Positions 44,143 through 53,544 of a stretch of 64,000 nucleotides of DNA are shown piece after piece. This stretch comes from Gemmatimonadota bacterium (GTDB lineage: Bacteria > Gemmatimonadota > Gemmatimonadetes > Gemmatimonadales > Gemmatimonadaceae), in assembly GCA_016712265.1 (NCBI GenBank), contig JADJRJ010000028.1, positions 682,001 to 746,000 of the forward strand, written 5' to 3'. The translations under genes were made by a program, and so were the position numbers. Within the stretch, counting starts at the first letter, position 1; each line of letters begins with the position of its first letter. The notes under the pieces were generated by a model that saw only the letters and a list, made by a program, of their open reading frames with translations, did no database searches and was not told the DNA's origin.

Positions 44143-45623
44143 TGCTCCAGTCCGCAACGCTACAGTCGGTGACCCGCCCCGAGGTGGTCGGCGTCATGCT
44201 CGCCTACCTGGCCGTCGTGCTCGGCATTGGGGCATGGGCCACGCGAAGGACCAAGACCGCGGGGGACTTCTTCCTCGCCGGCCGGTCTCTGGGGCTCTTT
44301 CCCATGGCGATGGCCGCGATGTCGGCGACGCTCTCCGGCTTCGCGTTCATCGGGGGGCCGGGGCTGGTCTACTCCGTGGGACTCGGCGCCGTCTTCATTG
44401 TCCTGCCGCTCTCCATCACCAACTCACTCTCAGCCTGGGTCCTCGCGCGCCCCCTGCAATCACTGGCGGCGCAGCGATCGATGCTGACCGTCCCGGATGC
44501 CATCGGGGCGCGGTTTGCCTCGCCCGCGGCACAGGGACTGGCCGCGATTTCGATCGTCGTGGCGTGCGCCGGCTACGTCGCCACCAACCTCCTCGCGTTG
44601 GGCCTCGTCCTGGACGCCGTATTCGGTTGGGGGCTGCCAGCGTCGATCCTGATCGGGGCCTTGGTGACCGTTGCCTACTCAGTCGGCGGCGGCATCCTGG
44701 CCGGCGTGTACACCGACGTCTTTCAGGGCACCGTGATGGCGCTGGCGTCCGCAGCGGTGACGGTCCAGGTCCTGCGCGTGGGTGGGGGCGTCACCGGGAT
44801 CGCCAACGACCTCATGCAGGCCGATCCGGCGTTGCTGTCGCCGTTCGGGCGCCTCTCGCCGGTCGCCGCGTTGAGCTGGTTCCTCGTGTTCGGGATCGGG
44901 GCGCTCGGTCAGCCCCACGTCATCAACAAGTTCTACATGCTGCGCGACCCGGCGCGCCTGCGCTGGTACCCGGCCGTGATGAACGCCGTTATGGCCGTCA
45001 CCCTGCTTCTCTTTGTTGGGGTTGGCTTGGTCGTGCGGGCGCTGGTGCACCGCGGCGCACTGGCTCCCCTCGCCCGGCCCGACGACGCGACCTCGACCTT
45101 CCTGCTCGGATACGCCCCGGCCGCCCTGGCCGGCTTGGTGTTTGCCGGGGTCGCTGCGGCGATCATGAGTTCAGTCAACGCCTTTCTCAACGTTGGGGCG
45201 GCGGCGGTCACGCACGATATTCCCGCCTGGGTGGGCCGCCGTTGGGGTAACCCGTTGACCGCTGGGCGAGCGGCCACGCTGTGCCTCGCCGTGGTCGCGA
45301 CCGCTATTGCCCTGCGATCCACAACGCTCGTCGCGTTCCTGGGGATCTTTGGTTGGGGACTCTTTGCCTCCACCCTGGTGCCCTCTGTGGCCATCGGACT
45401 CAATTGGCCCGGGGCCACGCGACAGGGCGCCATCGCATCGATCGTCACCGGCTTTGTGGTGACGGTGGGCGTGGAGAGCCTGGCCTGGGCCAAGGTGATC
45501 GCGATGCCTGCCGGCGTCAGCGGGACGGCGCTCGGCCTCGTTGGCTCAATTGGGGCCTTCCTGATCGCTTCGTGGATGACCGGTCGCGGGGCCGATCAGG
45601 TGGCGGCCGACGAGCCAGCCTGA
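44142..45623 (+). CDS. Sodium:solute symporter (SSS family), second copy
   Basis: 493 residues from a GTG at 44142 that overlaps the preceding stop (TAGTG); ATG 44196 (MLAYLAVVLGIGAWATRRT) would cut into helix 1. About 13 helices are visible, with SSS motifs KTAGDFFLAGRSLGLFPMAM, GGILAGVYTDVFQGTVM (the family signature region near helix 5) and FGIGALGQPHVINKFYM, the last resembling proline/pantothenate-type members. VFAGVAAAIMSSVNAFLNVG corresponds to the sodium-site helix. It is an inner-membrane sodium-coupled importer of unknown substrate, only distantly similar to the symporter at 12.6-14.3 kb. Confidence 0.92.
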   Translation: MLQSATLQSVTRPEVVGVMLAYLAVVLGIGAWATRRTKTAGDFFLAGRSLGLFPMAMAAMSATLSGFAFIGGPGLVYSVGLGAVFIVLPLSITNSLSAWVLARPLQSLAAQRSMLTVPDAIGARFASPAAQGLAAISIVVACAGYVATNLLALGLVLDAVFGWGLPASILIGALVTVAYSVGGGILAGVYTDVFQGTVMALASAAVTVQVLRVGGGVTGIANDLMQADPALLSPFGRLSPVAALSWFLVFGIGALGQPHVINKFYMLRDPARLRWYPAVMNAVMAVTLLLFVGVGLVVRALVHRGALAPLARPDDATSTFLLGYAPAALAGLVFAGVAAAIMSSVNAFLNVGAAAVTHDIPAWVGRRWGNPLTAGRAATLCLAVVATAIALRSTTLVAFLGIFGWGLFASTLVPSVAIGLNWPGATRQGAIASIVTGFVVTVGVESLAWAKVIAMPAGVSGTALGLVGSIGAFLIASWMTGRGADQVAADEPA

Positions 45624-45645
45624 TCGGAGCGACAGGGCGTGCTGT

Positions 45646-46785
45646 TCAGCCGCCCTTCGGCTTTGCCTTGCGTCCAGTGCTGGAGCCCTTGTCCGAGCTA
45701 CCACCGGACGAGCCAGACGACCCCGCGCGACCACTCGAGCTCGAGCCCCCTGATTCGGCCGAGCGATCGGACGAGCCACGGCCGGAGACATACCCGCGTC
45801 CCTTCACCACCTTGCCGTGTTCCTCGTCATTCACCTCGCCGGACGGCGCACGAACCACAACCACTGGCTGGCGCCCGGGATACCAGCCGTACCCACGGCC
45901 ATACCCGATGCCATAGGGGTCATAGCCGTACCCCCCACCGTAATAGTCGTCGATCATGTCCCCACCGAACACAACGCGATCATCGCCGCGCAAGTCGGGC
46001 GGTGCCTCGCCGAGTCGGGTGCGGTCCAGCGCAAACACCTCGGGGTATGACAACGCCACCATGATGTCGATCACCGACGGCGACACCCCGGATTCCTCCA
46101 GCGCCACCAACTGACGCGCATCGAGCAGGAAGCCCTGCCCGCGCTCGGCCAGCCAGGTCTGCATTACGCCAACTTCCAGGTGCCGCGACGCCTCGACCAC
46201 GTCGGAAGGACGCAGCGTGCCGGAGGCGGCGATCCGTGCCGCGTGCATCCCGCGGGGACGACCACGCAGCACGGTCGCGACTTCGGTCGGAATCTGCGTC
46301 GTCGCCGGTGTCTCGCGATACCGCGCCGCCCGCACGCCGACGTTGGACCCGATCGCCACGCCCTGCACGTCGATCCATTCGCCGCCGTACGACATCGCCA
46401 TCACGCTGTTGGTGAGCCGCCCAACCGTACCGCAGGTGAGCGAGGTGCGCAGGTACACGCGCATGCCGGTCGCACTGATGGTCTCTGTTCCCTTGCAGTT
46501 ATCACGCGTCACTCCGCGCGGCTGTCCCGTCGCATCCAGGCGCTGGCGCGAGAGCACGCTGTCGCCCACGACGGACAGGACCTCGACCGCGTGCGACGAT
46601 GCGGTGGGAATGACACAGACCCGAGACGGGCTCTCCGCGCTCGTCGCGCGCGGAATCAGGTCCCAGCAGCCAATCCATGCGTCCCACGCGGAGGTCGACG
46701 TGACCTGGGCATGCGAGGCAAAGGGCGCACCGACGAGGACGGCGGCAGCGAGGGCACCGCGAAGGAACGAGTGGCGACGGACCAT
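45646..46785 (-). CDS. Exported protein with Tyr/Gly and Ser/Gly low-complexity C-terminus
   Basis: 379 residues from the ATG at 46785, with GGAGG 6 nt upstream. The Sec signal ends at SHA before QVTSTSAW. Residues about 25-150 hold a possible small beta-rich domain with four Cys (IGCWDLIPR, VCVIPT, DNCKGTE, LTCGTVG). Residues about 175-240 look helical. The C-terminus changes to a Tyr/Gly/Asp segment (YYGGGYGYDPYGIGYGRGYG) and a Ser/Gly tail of about 50 residues. No family is recognised. It follows the outer-membrane barrel gene by 13 nt in the same direction, so the two are probably co-expressed and may act together at the envelope. Confidence 0.8.
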   Translation of the reverse strand: MVRRHSFLRGALAAAVLVGAPFASHAQVTSTSAWDAWIGCWDLIPRATSAESPSRVCVIPTASSHAVEVLSVVGDSVLSRQRLDATGQPRGVTRDNCKGTETISATGMRVYLRTSLTCGTVGRLTNSVMAMSYGGEWIDVQGVAIGSNVGVRAARYRETPATTQIPTEVATVLRGRPRGMHAARIAASGTLRPSDVVEASRHLEVGVMQTWLAERGQGFLLDARQLVALEESGVSPSVIDIMVALSYPEVFALDRTRLGEAPPDLRGDDRVVFGGDMIDDYYGGGYGYDPYGIGYGRGYGWYPGRQPVVVVRAPSGEVNDEEHGKVVKGRGYVSGRGSSDRSAESGGSSSSGRAGSSGSSGGSSDKGSSTGRKAKPKGG

Positions 46786-46798
46786 GGAGCGCCTCCGA

Positions 46799-47539
46799 TT
46801 AGAACCTGAAGTAAAGCCCGATCGAGGCGTTATACCCCGAGAGGTCGATCTTGTTGAACGTACTGAAGTCCTCTCCCATCGGACCCTTGGCCCATAAATA
46901 ACGCCCCTCGGCCGTCAGCCCGTAACGGGAGCCGAGCGAGAAATCGCTTCCGGCAAACGCCGTGGCGCCAAGGGACCACCCGGAGGACTCGAACTGGTCC
47001 TCGAAGATGTCGAGGGTCTGGTTGTCGACGAACTCGCCAGCCTGGGCCAGCTTGTACCAGACCGCCCCGCCACCGCCTCCCACGAAGGGAACCACCTTTC
47101 GCGGGATCCAGGCGAAACGCCCGACGGATCGGCCCGGGGAAAGCAGGGAGAAGCGTGCTGTCGCGAACAACGGCACGCGGTGGAGTTCGGTGGTCTGCAG
47201 GATGGGGAGGTCGTCCTCCCCCTCGAACTTTCGGGACTCGGACTCCGCAGTGATTCCCGCGTATCCGGAACTGAGGGCGATCTCAACGCGCGGTGCGACC
47301 CGAACCCCGAGGGCGGCGGCGACGTGGGGACTCGCAAAGTCGCCGCGCCCGAGGGTCAGTTCCGAGGTGATGAAGTCGAAGATGTCGCTCCGGGCCCGCG
47401 GTTGGGCGAACCCGGTTTCGACCGTGAGCCGCCAGGTGGGCGCCCGGAACATGAAGCCGTCCCCACTCCCCTGGGCCCGCACGGGTAGCGAGCCGAGGAG
47501 GGTGATCCCGACGAGGGCATAGAGGCGGTTGGCGGTCAC
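46799..47539 (-). CDS. Outer membrane beta-barrel protein
   Basis: 246 residues if the GTG at 47539 is used; there is no good ribosome binding site and the frame is open upstream, so the start is uncertain. The Sec signal ends at VRA before QGSGDGF. Alternating amphipathic strands run to the end (WRLTVETGFAQ, PHVAAALGVRVAPRVEIALS, VPFVGGGGGAVWYKLAQ, RYGLTAEGRYLW) and the last residues are SIGLYFRF with a C-terminal Phe. This is the eight-strand OmpA/OmpW-like barrel type. Transport or structural function is unknown. Confidence 0.82.
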   Translation of the reverse strand: MTANRLYALVGITLLGSLPVRAQGSGDGFMFRAPTWRLTVETGFAQPRARSDIFDFITSELTLGRGDFASPHVAAALGVRVAPRVEIALSSGYAGITAESESRKFEGEDDLPILQTTELHRVPLFATARFSLLSPGRSVGRFAWIPRKVVPFVGGGGGAVWYKLAQAGEFVDNQTLDIFEDQFESSGWSLGATAFAGSDFSLGSRYGLTAEGRYLWAKGPMGEDFSTFNKIDLSGYNASIGLYFRF

Positions 47540-47606
47540 GGTCGATAGGCGTCGAAGGGCCGTTGTACCCCGAGGACCCCGGAAGGGTGCGTGGGAGGCA
47601 GCTCCA

Positions 47607-50342
47607 TTATTGAGGGGGACGGGCCGCTCCCGTCCCGAGCCGCTCCAGCAGTTCACCAAGTCGCCGGATCTCCTCGCCGTATCGCGCCCAGTCTCCCTCA
47701 CGCTGGGCGGCCAGGGCGGCCTGGTAGCGACGGCGTGCCTCGGCGAGCTGCGCCTGCACGTTGGTCGCTTCGGCTGGAGAGGCGGGGGCTGGAGTCCCCG
47801 TGGCAACCTGGGGGCTTGGTTGCCCGGTGCTCCCCCCGAACAAGTCCGCCAGGGCGGCTTCGAGCGTTTCCCGCATGACGACCTGGTCCTGGAATGCGAC
47901 AACCACGCGCTTGAGCTCCGGGATGCGTCCTCCCTCGGCCTCCAGGTAGAGCGGCTGGACGTACAGCAGGGCTTCGTTGATGGGGATCACGAGCAGGTCC
48001 CCGCGGATGACCTGGGATCCCCGCTGGTCCCACAGGGAGACCTGCCGCGAGATCTCGGTGTCCTGGTTGATGCGGTTCTCGACCTGGCGGGGGCCAAAGA
48101 CGAGGCTTTGGCGCGGGAAACGGTAGACGCGCAGTTTTCCGTAGTTTGCGCCATCGTTGCGTGCCACCATCCACGCCGCGAGGTTGTCCTTGCCGCGTGG
48201 GGTGAAGGGCACCATGTAGATGTATTCGGCGGAGTCCTCGTCCGGCAGGCGCATCACGATGTGCCGCATGAACGGGACGGATCCATCGGCGCGCTCCACC
48301 ACCGGGATCTGCCATTGGTCTTCCCGGTGGTAGAAGTCCTCGGGCTTGTCCATGTGGTAGGTCGTGAACAAGGTCGACTGGGCCCGGTACAGTTCGTCCG
48401 GGTAGCGGAGGTGGCCGCGCAAATCGGCCGAGAGGCTGTCGAGCGGGAGCAGGGTCCCCGGAAAGACCTTGTCCCACGTCTGCACGATGGGGTCGCCGGG
48501 GTCGCTGACGTACGCGGCGATCGTGCCATCGTACGCGTCGACCACAACCTTCACGCTATTTCGCATGTAGGTCATCCCTTCGGGCGAGCGCCAGGCGTAG
48601 GGGTACCGGTCCGTCGTCGTATAGGCGTCCTGGATCCACTGCAGCGTTCCGTCGGCCGCAATCACCAGGTAGGGGTCGCGATCCAGGCGAAGGAAGGGCA
48701 GCGCCTTGCGGATGCGTGACGCGATGCGGCGGTGGTACAGTACGCGACTGTCGCTCGTGATGTCACCGGAGAGCAGCACGTTGGACGAGCCAAAGTGCAT
48801 GGCAAGGATCAGGCGGCGGAACAGGTTCCCCACCGGAACGCCGCCACGGCCGGCGTAACTCGTGTACTCGTTGACCTCGCCCGCGGGATAGTCAAACTCG
48901 CGCTGCTTGGTGTTCACAAAGACGAACTGGTCGGCCAGCTCACCATAGTACATTTGCGGTCGCGTAATGCGCAGGTTCCCAACGGCCGATGGCGGCAGGT
49001 CCTTCACAAAGAGGACCGGGAGGCCCTGCGGCGTCACCTGGTTGACCGGGCTCAGTGTCAGCCCCATTCCGTGCGTGAACGTGAGGTGTTCGTTGATGAA
49101 GGTGCGGGTGGGGAGTGATGCCGGGTTCAGCTCGCGCGGCGACAGCAGGACCTGGCGCAGCTTGCCGTCGATCCAGTAGCGGTCGTCGTCCACCGCGACA
49201 AAGTCATAGTAGGTGCGGATTTCCTGCAGCTGGCCGAAGGTGCGCAGGAGCGGATCGCGGTCCCACAGTCGGACGTTGTCGATCGTTGGGGCGTTCGCCC
49301 GCAGGTCGGCCAGCGAGAGGTTGGCCTCGCCTCCGAGGTCGCGGACCTCCACGCTGTCCAGCCCCCAGGCGCGGCGCGTGGCCGCGATGTGGTGCACCAG
49401 CTGCGGGGACTCGCGCGTGAGTTCCGTCGGCGCCACGACGAACCGCTGCATCACGGCGGGAAACACACCGCGTCCCAGGACGCCGATCGCGGCATACGCT
49501 CCCACGGCAACAAAGGCATGCCAGGCCACACGCTGGCGGGCACCACCGATCATGATCCACACGGCGGCGAGGAGTGCCGCCACCGCGGAGAGCCGGATGG
49601 CGGGGAGCCGCGCATGGAGGTCGGTGTAACTCGCGCCGACCAGGGGGCCCGTGGTGGAGTACAAGAGGTTGGGCGTATCGACCAACCAGAGCCTGAGCGC
49701 GGCAAGCACAAACCACACCGCGAGCACCATGCCGAGGTGCAGGCCGGCGGACGGCTCGATGGTGACCCGTTGCGGGCGGAGCACGATGTCACCGCGCGAT
49801 GCGTACACCGCGACCAGCAGCAAGAACGTCAGGGTGGCCAGGGAGGTCAGCATCCCGAGGGCCAGGGTCACCGCGGGGAGGGTGAAGACGTAGAACCCGA
49901 TGTCGCGCCCGAACACCGGGTCCACACTGTTAAATGGCGTCGCGTGCATCGCCCGCAACACGGTGCTCCAGCTGCTGCTCGCGGCCATGGCGGCGAAGAC
50001 CGCGAGGACCACGCTCACCGGTCGTGTCACTTTCGCGAGCGCGGTGGTAACGTCGATGGCCGTCGTCCCGCCGCCCGGGGCGTTCGCCGAAATCGTGACC
50101 GGAAGCGGCACCACCCCGCGCTGGGCGATGGCGAGATTGGTGCGCACCACGGCCAGGGTGAGGACAAAGCCTGCCGCAAAGAGCAGCAGGCGTGCGAGGA
50201 TCTCTCGCGAGAAGACCACGCTATAGCCGATCTCCCGGAACCACCACAGGTCGACGAGAAAGCCGCTGGACAGGGTGGTGAGGAACGCGAGCCCGGCGAG
50301 ACCGCCGAGGACGCTGAGAGCGAGGATCTGGCGCCGGGGCAT
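47607..50342 (-). CDS. UPF0182 (COG1615) family large membrane protein
   Basis: 911 residues from the ATG at 50342, chosen over an upstream GTG at 50387 because GGAGG lies 5 nt before it. About seven hydrophobic helices fill residues 1-290 (first: ILALSVLGGLAGLAFLTTLS). A large extracytoplasmic domain of about 550 residues follows with family segments DRDPLLRTFGQLQEIRTYYD, FVAVDDDRYWIDG, NEHLTFTHGMGLTLSPVNQV, RVLYHRRIASRIRKALPFL and PDELYRAQSTLFTTYHMD. An acidic/Gln-rich tail ends the protein. The biochemical role of UPF0182 proteins is not established. It is transcribed towards the outer-membrane barrel gene and may share its transcript. Confidence 0.93.
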   Translation of the reverse strand: MPRRQILALSVLGGLAGLAFLTTLSSGFLVDLWWFREIGYSVVFSREILARLLLFAAGFVLTLAVVRTNLAIAQRGVVPLPVTISANAPGGGTTAIDVTTALAKVTRPVSVVLAVFAAMAASSSWSTVLRAMHATPFNSVDPVFGRDIGFYVFTLPAVTLALGMLTSLATLTFLLLVAVYASRGDIVLRPQRVTIEPSAGLHLGMVLAVWFVLAALRLWLVDTPNLLYSTTGPLVGASYTDLHARLPAIRLSAVAALLAAVWIMIGGARQRVAWHAFVAVGAYAAIGVLGRGVFPAVMQRFVVAPTELTRESPQLVHHIAATRRAWGLDSVEVRDLGGEANLSLADLRANAPTIDNVRLWDRDPLLRTFGQLQEIRTYYDFVAVDDDRYWIDGKLRQVLLSPRELNPASLPTRTFINEHLTFTHGMGLTLSPVNQVTPQGLPVLFVKDLPPSAVGNLRITRPQMYYGELADQFVFVNTKQREFDYPAGEVNEYTSYAGRGGVPVGNLFRRLILAMHFGSSNVLLSGDITSDSRVLYHRRIASRIRKALPFLRLDRDPYLVIAADGTLQWIQDAYTTTDRYPYAWRSPEGMTYMRNSVKVVVDAYDGTIAAYVSDPGDPIVQTWDKVFPGTLLPLDSLSADLRGHLRYPDELYRAQSTLFTTYHMDKPEDFYHREDQWQIPVVERADGSVPFMRHIVMRLPDEDSAEYIYMVPFTPRGKDNLAAWMVARNDGANYGKLRVYRFPRQSLVFGPRQVENRINQDTEISRQVSLWDQRGSQVIRGDLLVIPINEALLYVQPLYLEAEGGRIPELKRVVVAFQDQVVMRETLEAALADLFGGSTGQPSPQVATGTPAPASPAEATNVQAQLAEARRRYQAALAAQREGDWARYGEEIRRLGELLERLGTGAARPPQ

Positions 50343-50496
50343 CTTGCCCTCCAGCTGGGGATGGTCCAATGGGTCGCGAAGGGTCACTTGGGGAATGTAC
50401 GCCCTTCAGCCGAGACGAGGGGGAAACCCCTCGCCTTCCCGGGACCGTACTGGCGTCTGCGACGAGGGGTCGCGGGTGCGGCGGAGGGTCGGGGCG

Positions 50497-51708
50497 TCAG
50501 CGCAGGGCCACGTCGCGAAGGTTGGCCACCCGAACGAAGCTGCGCCCTCCATCGGGACTCCTGTACACATCGTAGCCGCGAGTCACCCCATACACGATGT
50601 TGGCATCCGTGGGTGCGAATGCGATGTCCTCGAACGGTTGGGTGGACGAGACCACCACGCGGGTGGTGGCCAATCCGTCGGTGGAGTGACGGAGTGTGCC
50701 GAAATCATCCACGAGGACGACGTTCGCGTCGCGGGGCGAGACCGCCACGGCACCGTTGCTGATCATGCCGCCGGTTTCCACCCAGGTGGTCCCGGCGTCG
50801 ACCGATCGCCATATCCGAAATCCCTCGGCGGTATTCGCCCAGATCACACCTCCGTCCCGCGATACATCAAAATGGGTGACGGTACGCCCGCCGAGTGGAT
50901 TCGCGAGTGTTGACCAGCTGGCCCCGGCATCCGTGCTCCGCAGGAATCCCACGCTGGATTGAGGGGCGGTTCGGTTGAGCGCATAGATCAGGAGCTCACC
51001 GGTGTCGGCGACGCGGCGGATCACCGTAAACTGGCTCGTGCTGAGCAAGGTGCTGCTCTGCACCGCTTGCCACTGTCCGCCGCCGTTGCTCGTGCGGTAG
51101 ATCCCGCCAGGGAACACGGTGCCGGACAGGGGGGAAAAGGTCGCGGTGCCCGCCGAGATCGCGACGAGCGCAGTGGAGCCGCTGGCGTCGAGCATGGTCA
51201 CCGCAGAGGCGGAGGCGCTTGGCAGGCCGCAGTTGATGCGCGTCCAGTTTCCTCCCGCGTCCGTCGAGCGATAGACTCCGGCAATCGTGCTCGGATGATC
51301 GCCGGTGAGCGGACCGGGCGAGTCGGTGGTGGCGGCCATGAGGACGGTCCCACTGCCCGGCGCGATCGCGAGGTCGTACACCTCGGGGTATCCCGTTCCC
51401 CCGTGCCGCATGCCGGCGCGCAGGCGCTCCCAGGTGCGTCCACCGTCCCGGGAGCGAACGATCCCGTTGCGTTCGGTGCCGATGTAAAGCTCGTCGGCGT
51501 TCCCCGGCGCCACGACGAGGGAACTGAAGGCGCGATCGCTGTCCGACCCCTGGGGGCCGGCCGGGCCGCCAATGACCTGGGCGCCGTTGCCTAACGCGTT
51601 CCCGCAGGGGTCCAACGTTGTGTCCCCGCTCGTTGACTCGCGGCACGAGGTCACGACCAGGAGGAGCAGCCCCAGGGGCCAGCGGTGGTGTTGTCGAGGC
51701 GTTAACAT
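50497..51708 (-). CDS. BNR-repeat beta-propeller lipoprotein
   Basis: 403 residues from the ATG at 51708; the frame is open upstream but the lipoprotein signal (LLLLVVTSC) fixes the start. The remainder is a single Asp-box propeller: SRDGGRTWERL, STDAGGNWTRI, TSNGGGQWQAV, STDAGASWSTL, SVDAGTTWVET, SPDGGRSFVRV. It resembles the propeller half of the larger protein at 23.5-26.8 kb but lacks its C-terminal domains. It is likely anchored in the outer or inner membrane facing the periplasm or outside; ligand and function are unknown. The short spacer to the divergent Big_2-domain gene (285 nt) may hold both promoters. Confidence 0.88.
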   Translation of the reverse strand: MLTPRQHHRWPLGLLLLVVTSCRESTSGDTTLDPCGNALGNGAQVIGGPAGPQGSDSDRAFSSLVVAPGNADELYIGTERNGIVRSRDGGRTWERLRAGMRHGGTGYPEVYDLAIAPGSGTVLMAATTDSPGPLTGDHPSTIAGVYRSTDAGGNWTRINCGLPSASASAVTMLDASGSTALVAISAGTATFSPLSGTVFPGGIYRTSNGGGQWQAVQSSTLLSTSQFTVIRRVADTGELLIYALNRTAPQSSVGFLRSTDAGASWSTLANPLGGRTVTHFDVSRDGGVIWANTAEGFRIWRSVDAGTTWVETGGMISNGAVAVSPRDANVVLVDDFGTLRHSTDGLATTRVVVSSTQPFEDIAFAPTDANIVYGVTRGYDVYRSPDGGRSFVRVANLRDVALR

Positions 51709-51993
51709 GGCGATACGGGCGAGCCGCCCCCTCGTGGACGCGGCGTGACAAGGCGTCGTCTGCCGGAGACGCGCGCCGGACCGGTCACGCAGCGCGGCGC
51801 TGGGTCGCCGAGCCCCGCTCGGCAGCCACGATGAATAATGAAACGCGGCGCGCACGTCGGCGAGTGCAACGGTCCAGGTCGCCACCTCGTGGGCGCCCGT
51901 CGGTCCGTGTGGTATGCACTTTGCTTCCTGTGGGCCATGGCGGCCCGAGGGGGCGCGCGGTGTTAAGGGGTCCGGGAACGTCATGAGGATGCC

Positions 51994-53508
51994 ATGAAGA
52001 TGCCAGGGATGGGGTGGTGGGGAGGAATGGGCCTCGCGCTCGGTGGAGCAGCGTGTGCGGGGGACGACCCTGGGACGTCGCCGGGCGTTTCCGTGACCGC
52101 GGTGGCGGTGTCACCGGCGGTCGTGACGCTGGCGCACGGAGCAACGGTCCCGCTCAGTGCACTAGTGACCGGGAGCAACGGACAAGCTCTCGGTGGCGCG
52201 GCGGTGACATGGTCGTCGGACGCGCCCTCCATTGCCACGGTGACCGCCAGCGGGACCTCCGCCACGGTGACCGCGGTGGCCCCGGGGACCACGCTGATCC
52301 GGGCGGCCGTGGGGAACATCGAAGGGACCTCGCAGGTGACGGTCTCGCCGCCGCCCGTAGCCCGTGTAGCCCTTGCCCTGGCGGTCCGCTTCCTGCTTCG
52401 CGGAGATAGTGCGACCGCGATGGCGGTTACGTCAGACGCCAACGGTGTGCCGCTCCCGGGGCGTCGCATTACCTGGTCCACGGTCGACTCCACCGTGGCC
52501 ACCGTGGGCGCTACGGGGGTGGTTCGCGCCGTGCGGCGGGGGGCCACCCATCTCGTGGCCACCTCCGAGGGACAGCGCGACTCTGTGTGGCTCGGGGTCT
52601 TGGGGGTCCGGGCGGTGGCGGCGTTACCCAGTATCATCAGCACGCGCCCAGGGACCAATGTGACCCTTCGCGCCGACGTCGCCGCCGACAGCGGTGTGCC
52701 AACCGACGTGCGGTGGAGATCGTTGGACCCGGCGGTTGCCTCCGTGTCCGTCGACGGCACGGTCGCCGCGCTCGTTCACGGACGAGCGGCCATGGAGGTA
52801 CGTTCGGCGTTTGACAGCACGTTCGGTGATACGGCGATCGTCATCGTGAATGCGTGCCTGCCGCAGTCGCTGACGCTGGGCGTGCCGGTGACGGATCGCT
52901 ACGAGAGCACCGACTGCAATGGGAGGGATGACGTCTTCCAGTACACAGTCACCGCGCATGAGGTGCTGCAGTTCACCCTGTCCGGGACGTTCGCCAACAC
53001 ACTCCTTCCCATTGACACGCTCTGGGGGTCTGGTGGCACCCTGAGGCCAACGGAGCGCAGCCAATACACGGCCGTTCCCCCCGGCACGTACTCCGTGCGA
53101 GTCGTACGGAGGGATTCCTCCAGTCTCGGTGCCGCCTACACGCTGTCGACGTCGGTGCTCGGTCGATTTCCGGACTGCGTCAGTGGAGATGTCGTCCGGG
53201 GGGCGCAGTTCACCGCCGTGCTGCTGCCCACCTGCAGCACCTACAGCTATCAGGGTGTGACCGATCGCCCCGGACTGTTCTTCCGGTTCATGTCCGCACC
53301 CGGTCGCCAGGTGAAAGTCACGGTGACCGCGCCGGACTTTCCGGTGTACGTCGAGCTCAGGCCAGGTGCCTTTGCACAGGGGTTGGCCGCCGGGGAATCC
53401 GTGAGCGTCGCGAGTCCCGCGCAGGCGGTATCCGCGGCGTACAACCTCCTGATCGCAAGCCCGGTCGCGGGCGCGGCCGGGAAGGTGCGCGTGGTCATCG
53501 ACCCGTGA
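51994..53508 (+). CDS. Exported Big_2 (bacterial Ig-like) repeat protein
   Basis: 504 residues from the ATG at 51994 (GAGG just upstream; ATG 52000 is alternative). The N-terminus is hydrophobic with a weak lipobox (GGAACAGDD). Three Big_2-like domains lie at about 30-115, 120-195 and 200-285, each with the VTWSSDAPSIATVTASG-type core. The C-terminal 215 residues are beta-rich with two repeats (LGVPVTDRYESTDCNGRDD and the segment after FPDCVSGDVVRGAQ) that resemble pre-peptidase C-terminal domains, including four Cys. An adhesion or surface-binding role is typical for this architecture, but no enzymatic domain is present and the partner is unknown. Confidence 0.85.
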   Translation: MKMPGMGWWGGMGLALGGAACAGDDPGTSPGVSVTAVAVSPAVVTLAHGATVPLSALVTGSNGQALGGAAVTWSSDAPSIATVTASGTSATVTAVAPGTTLIRAAVGNIEGTSQVTVSPPPVARVALALAVRFLLRGDSATAMAVTSDANGVPLPGRRITWSTVDSTVATVGATGVVRAVRRGATHLVATSEGQRDSVWLGVLGVRAVAALPSIISTRPGTNVTLRADVAADSGVPTDVRWRSLDPAVASVSVDGTVAALVHGRAAMEVRSAFDSTFGDTAIVIVNACLPQSLTLGVPVTDRYESTDCNGRDDVFQYTVTAHEVLQFTLSGTFANTLLPIDTLWGSGGTLRPTERSQYTAVPPGTYSVRVVRRDSSSLGAAYTLSTSVLGRFPDCVSGDVVRGAQFTAVLLPTCSTYSYQGVTDRPGLFFRFMSAPGRQVKVTVTAPDFPVYVELRPGAFAQGLAAGESVSVASPAQAVSAAYNLLIASPVAGAAGKVRVVIDP

Positions 53509-53544
53509 GTCTCGCGGACACCGCTCCCACCGCGCCCGGAGTTC

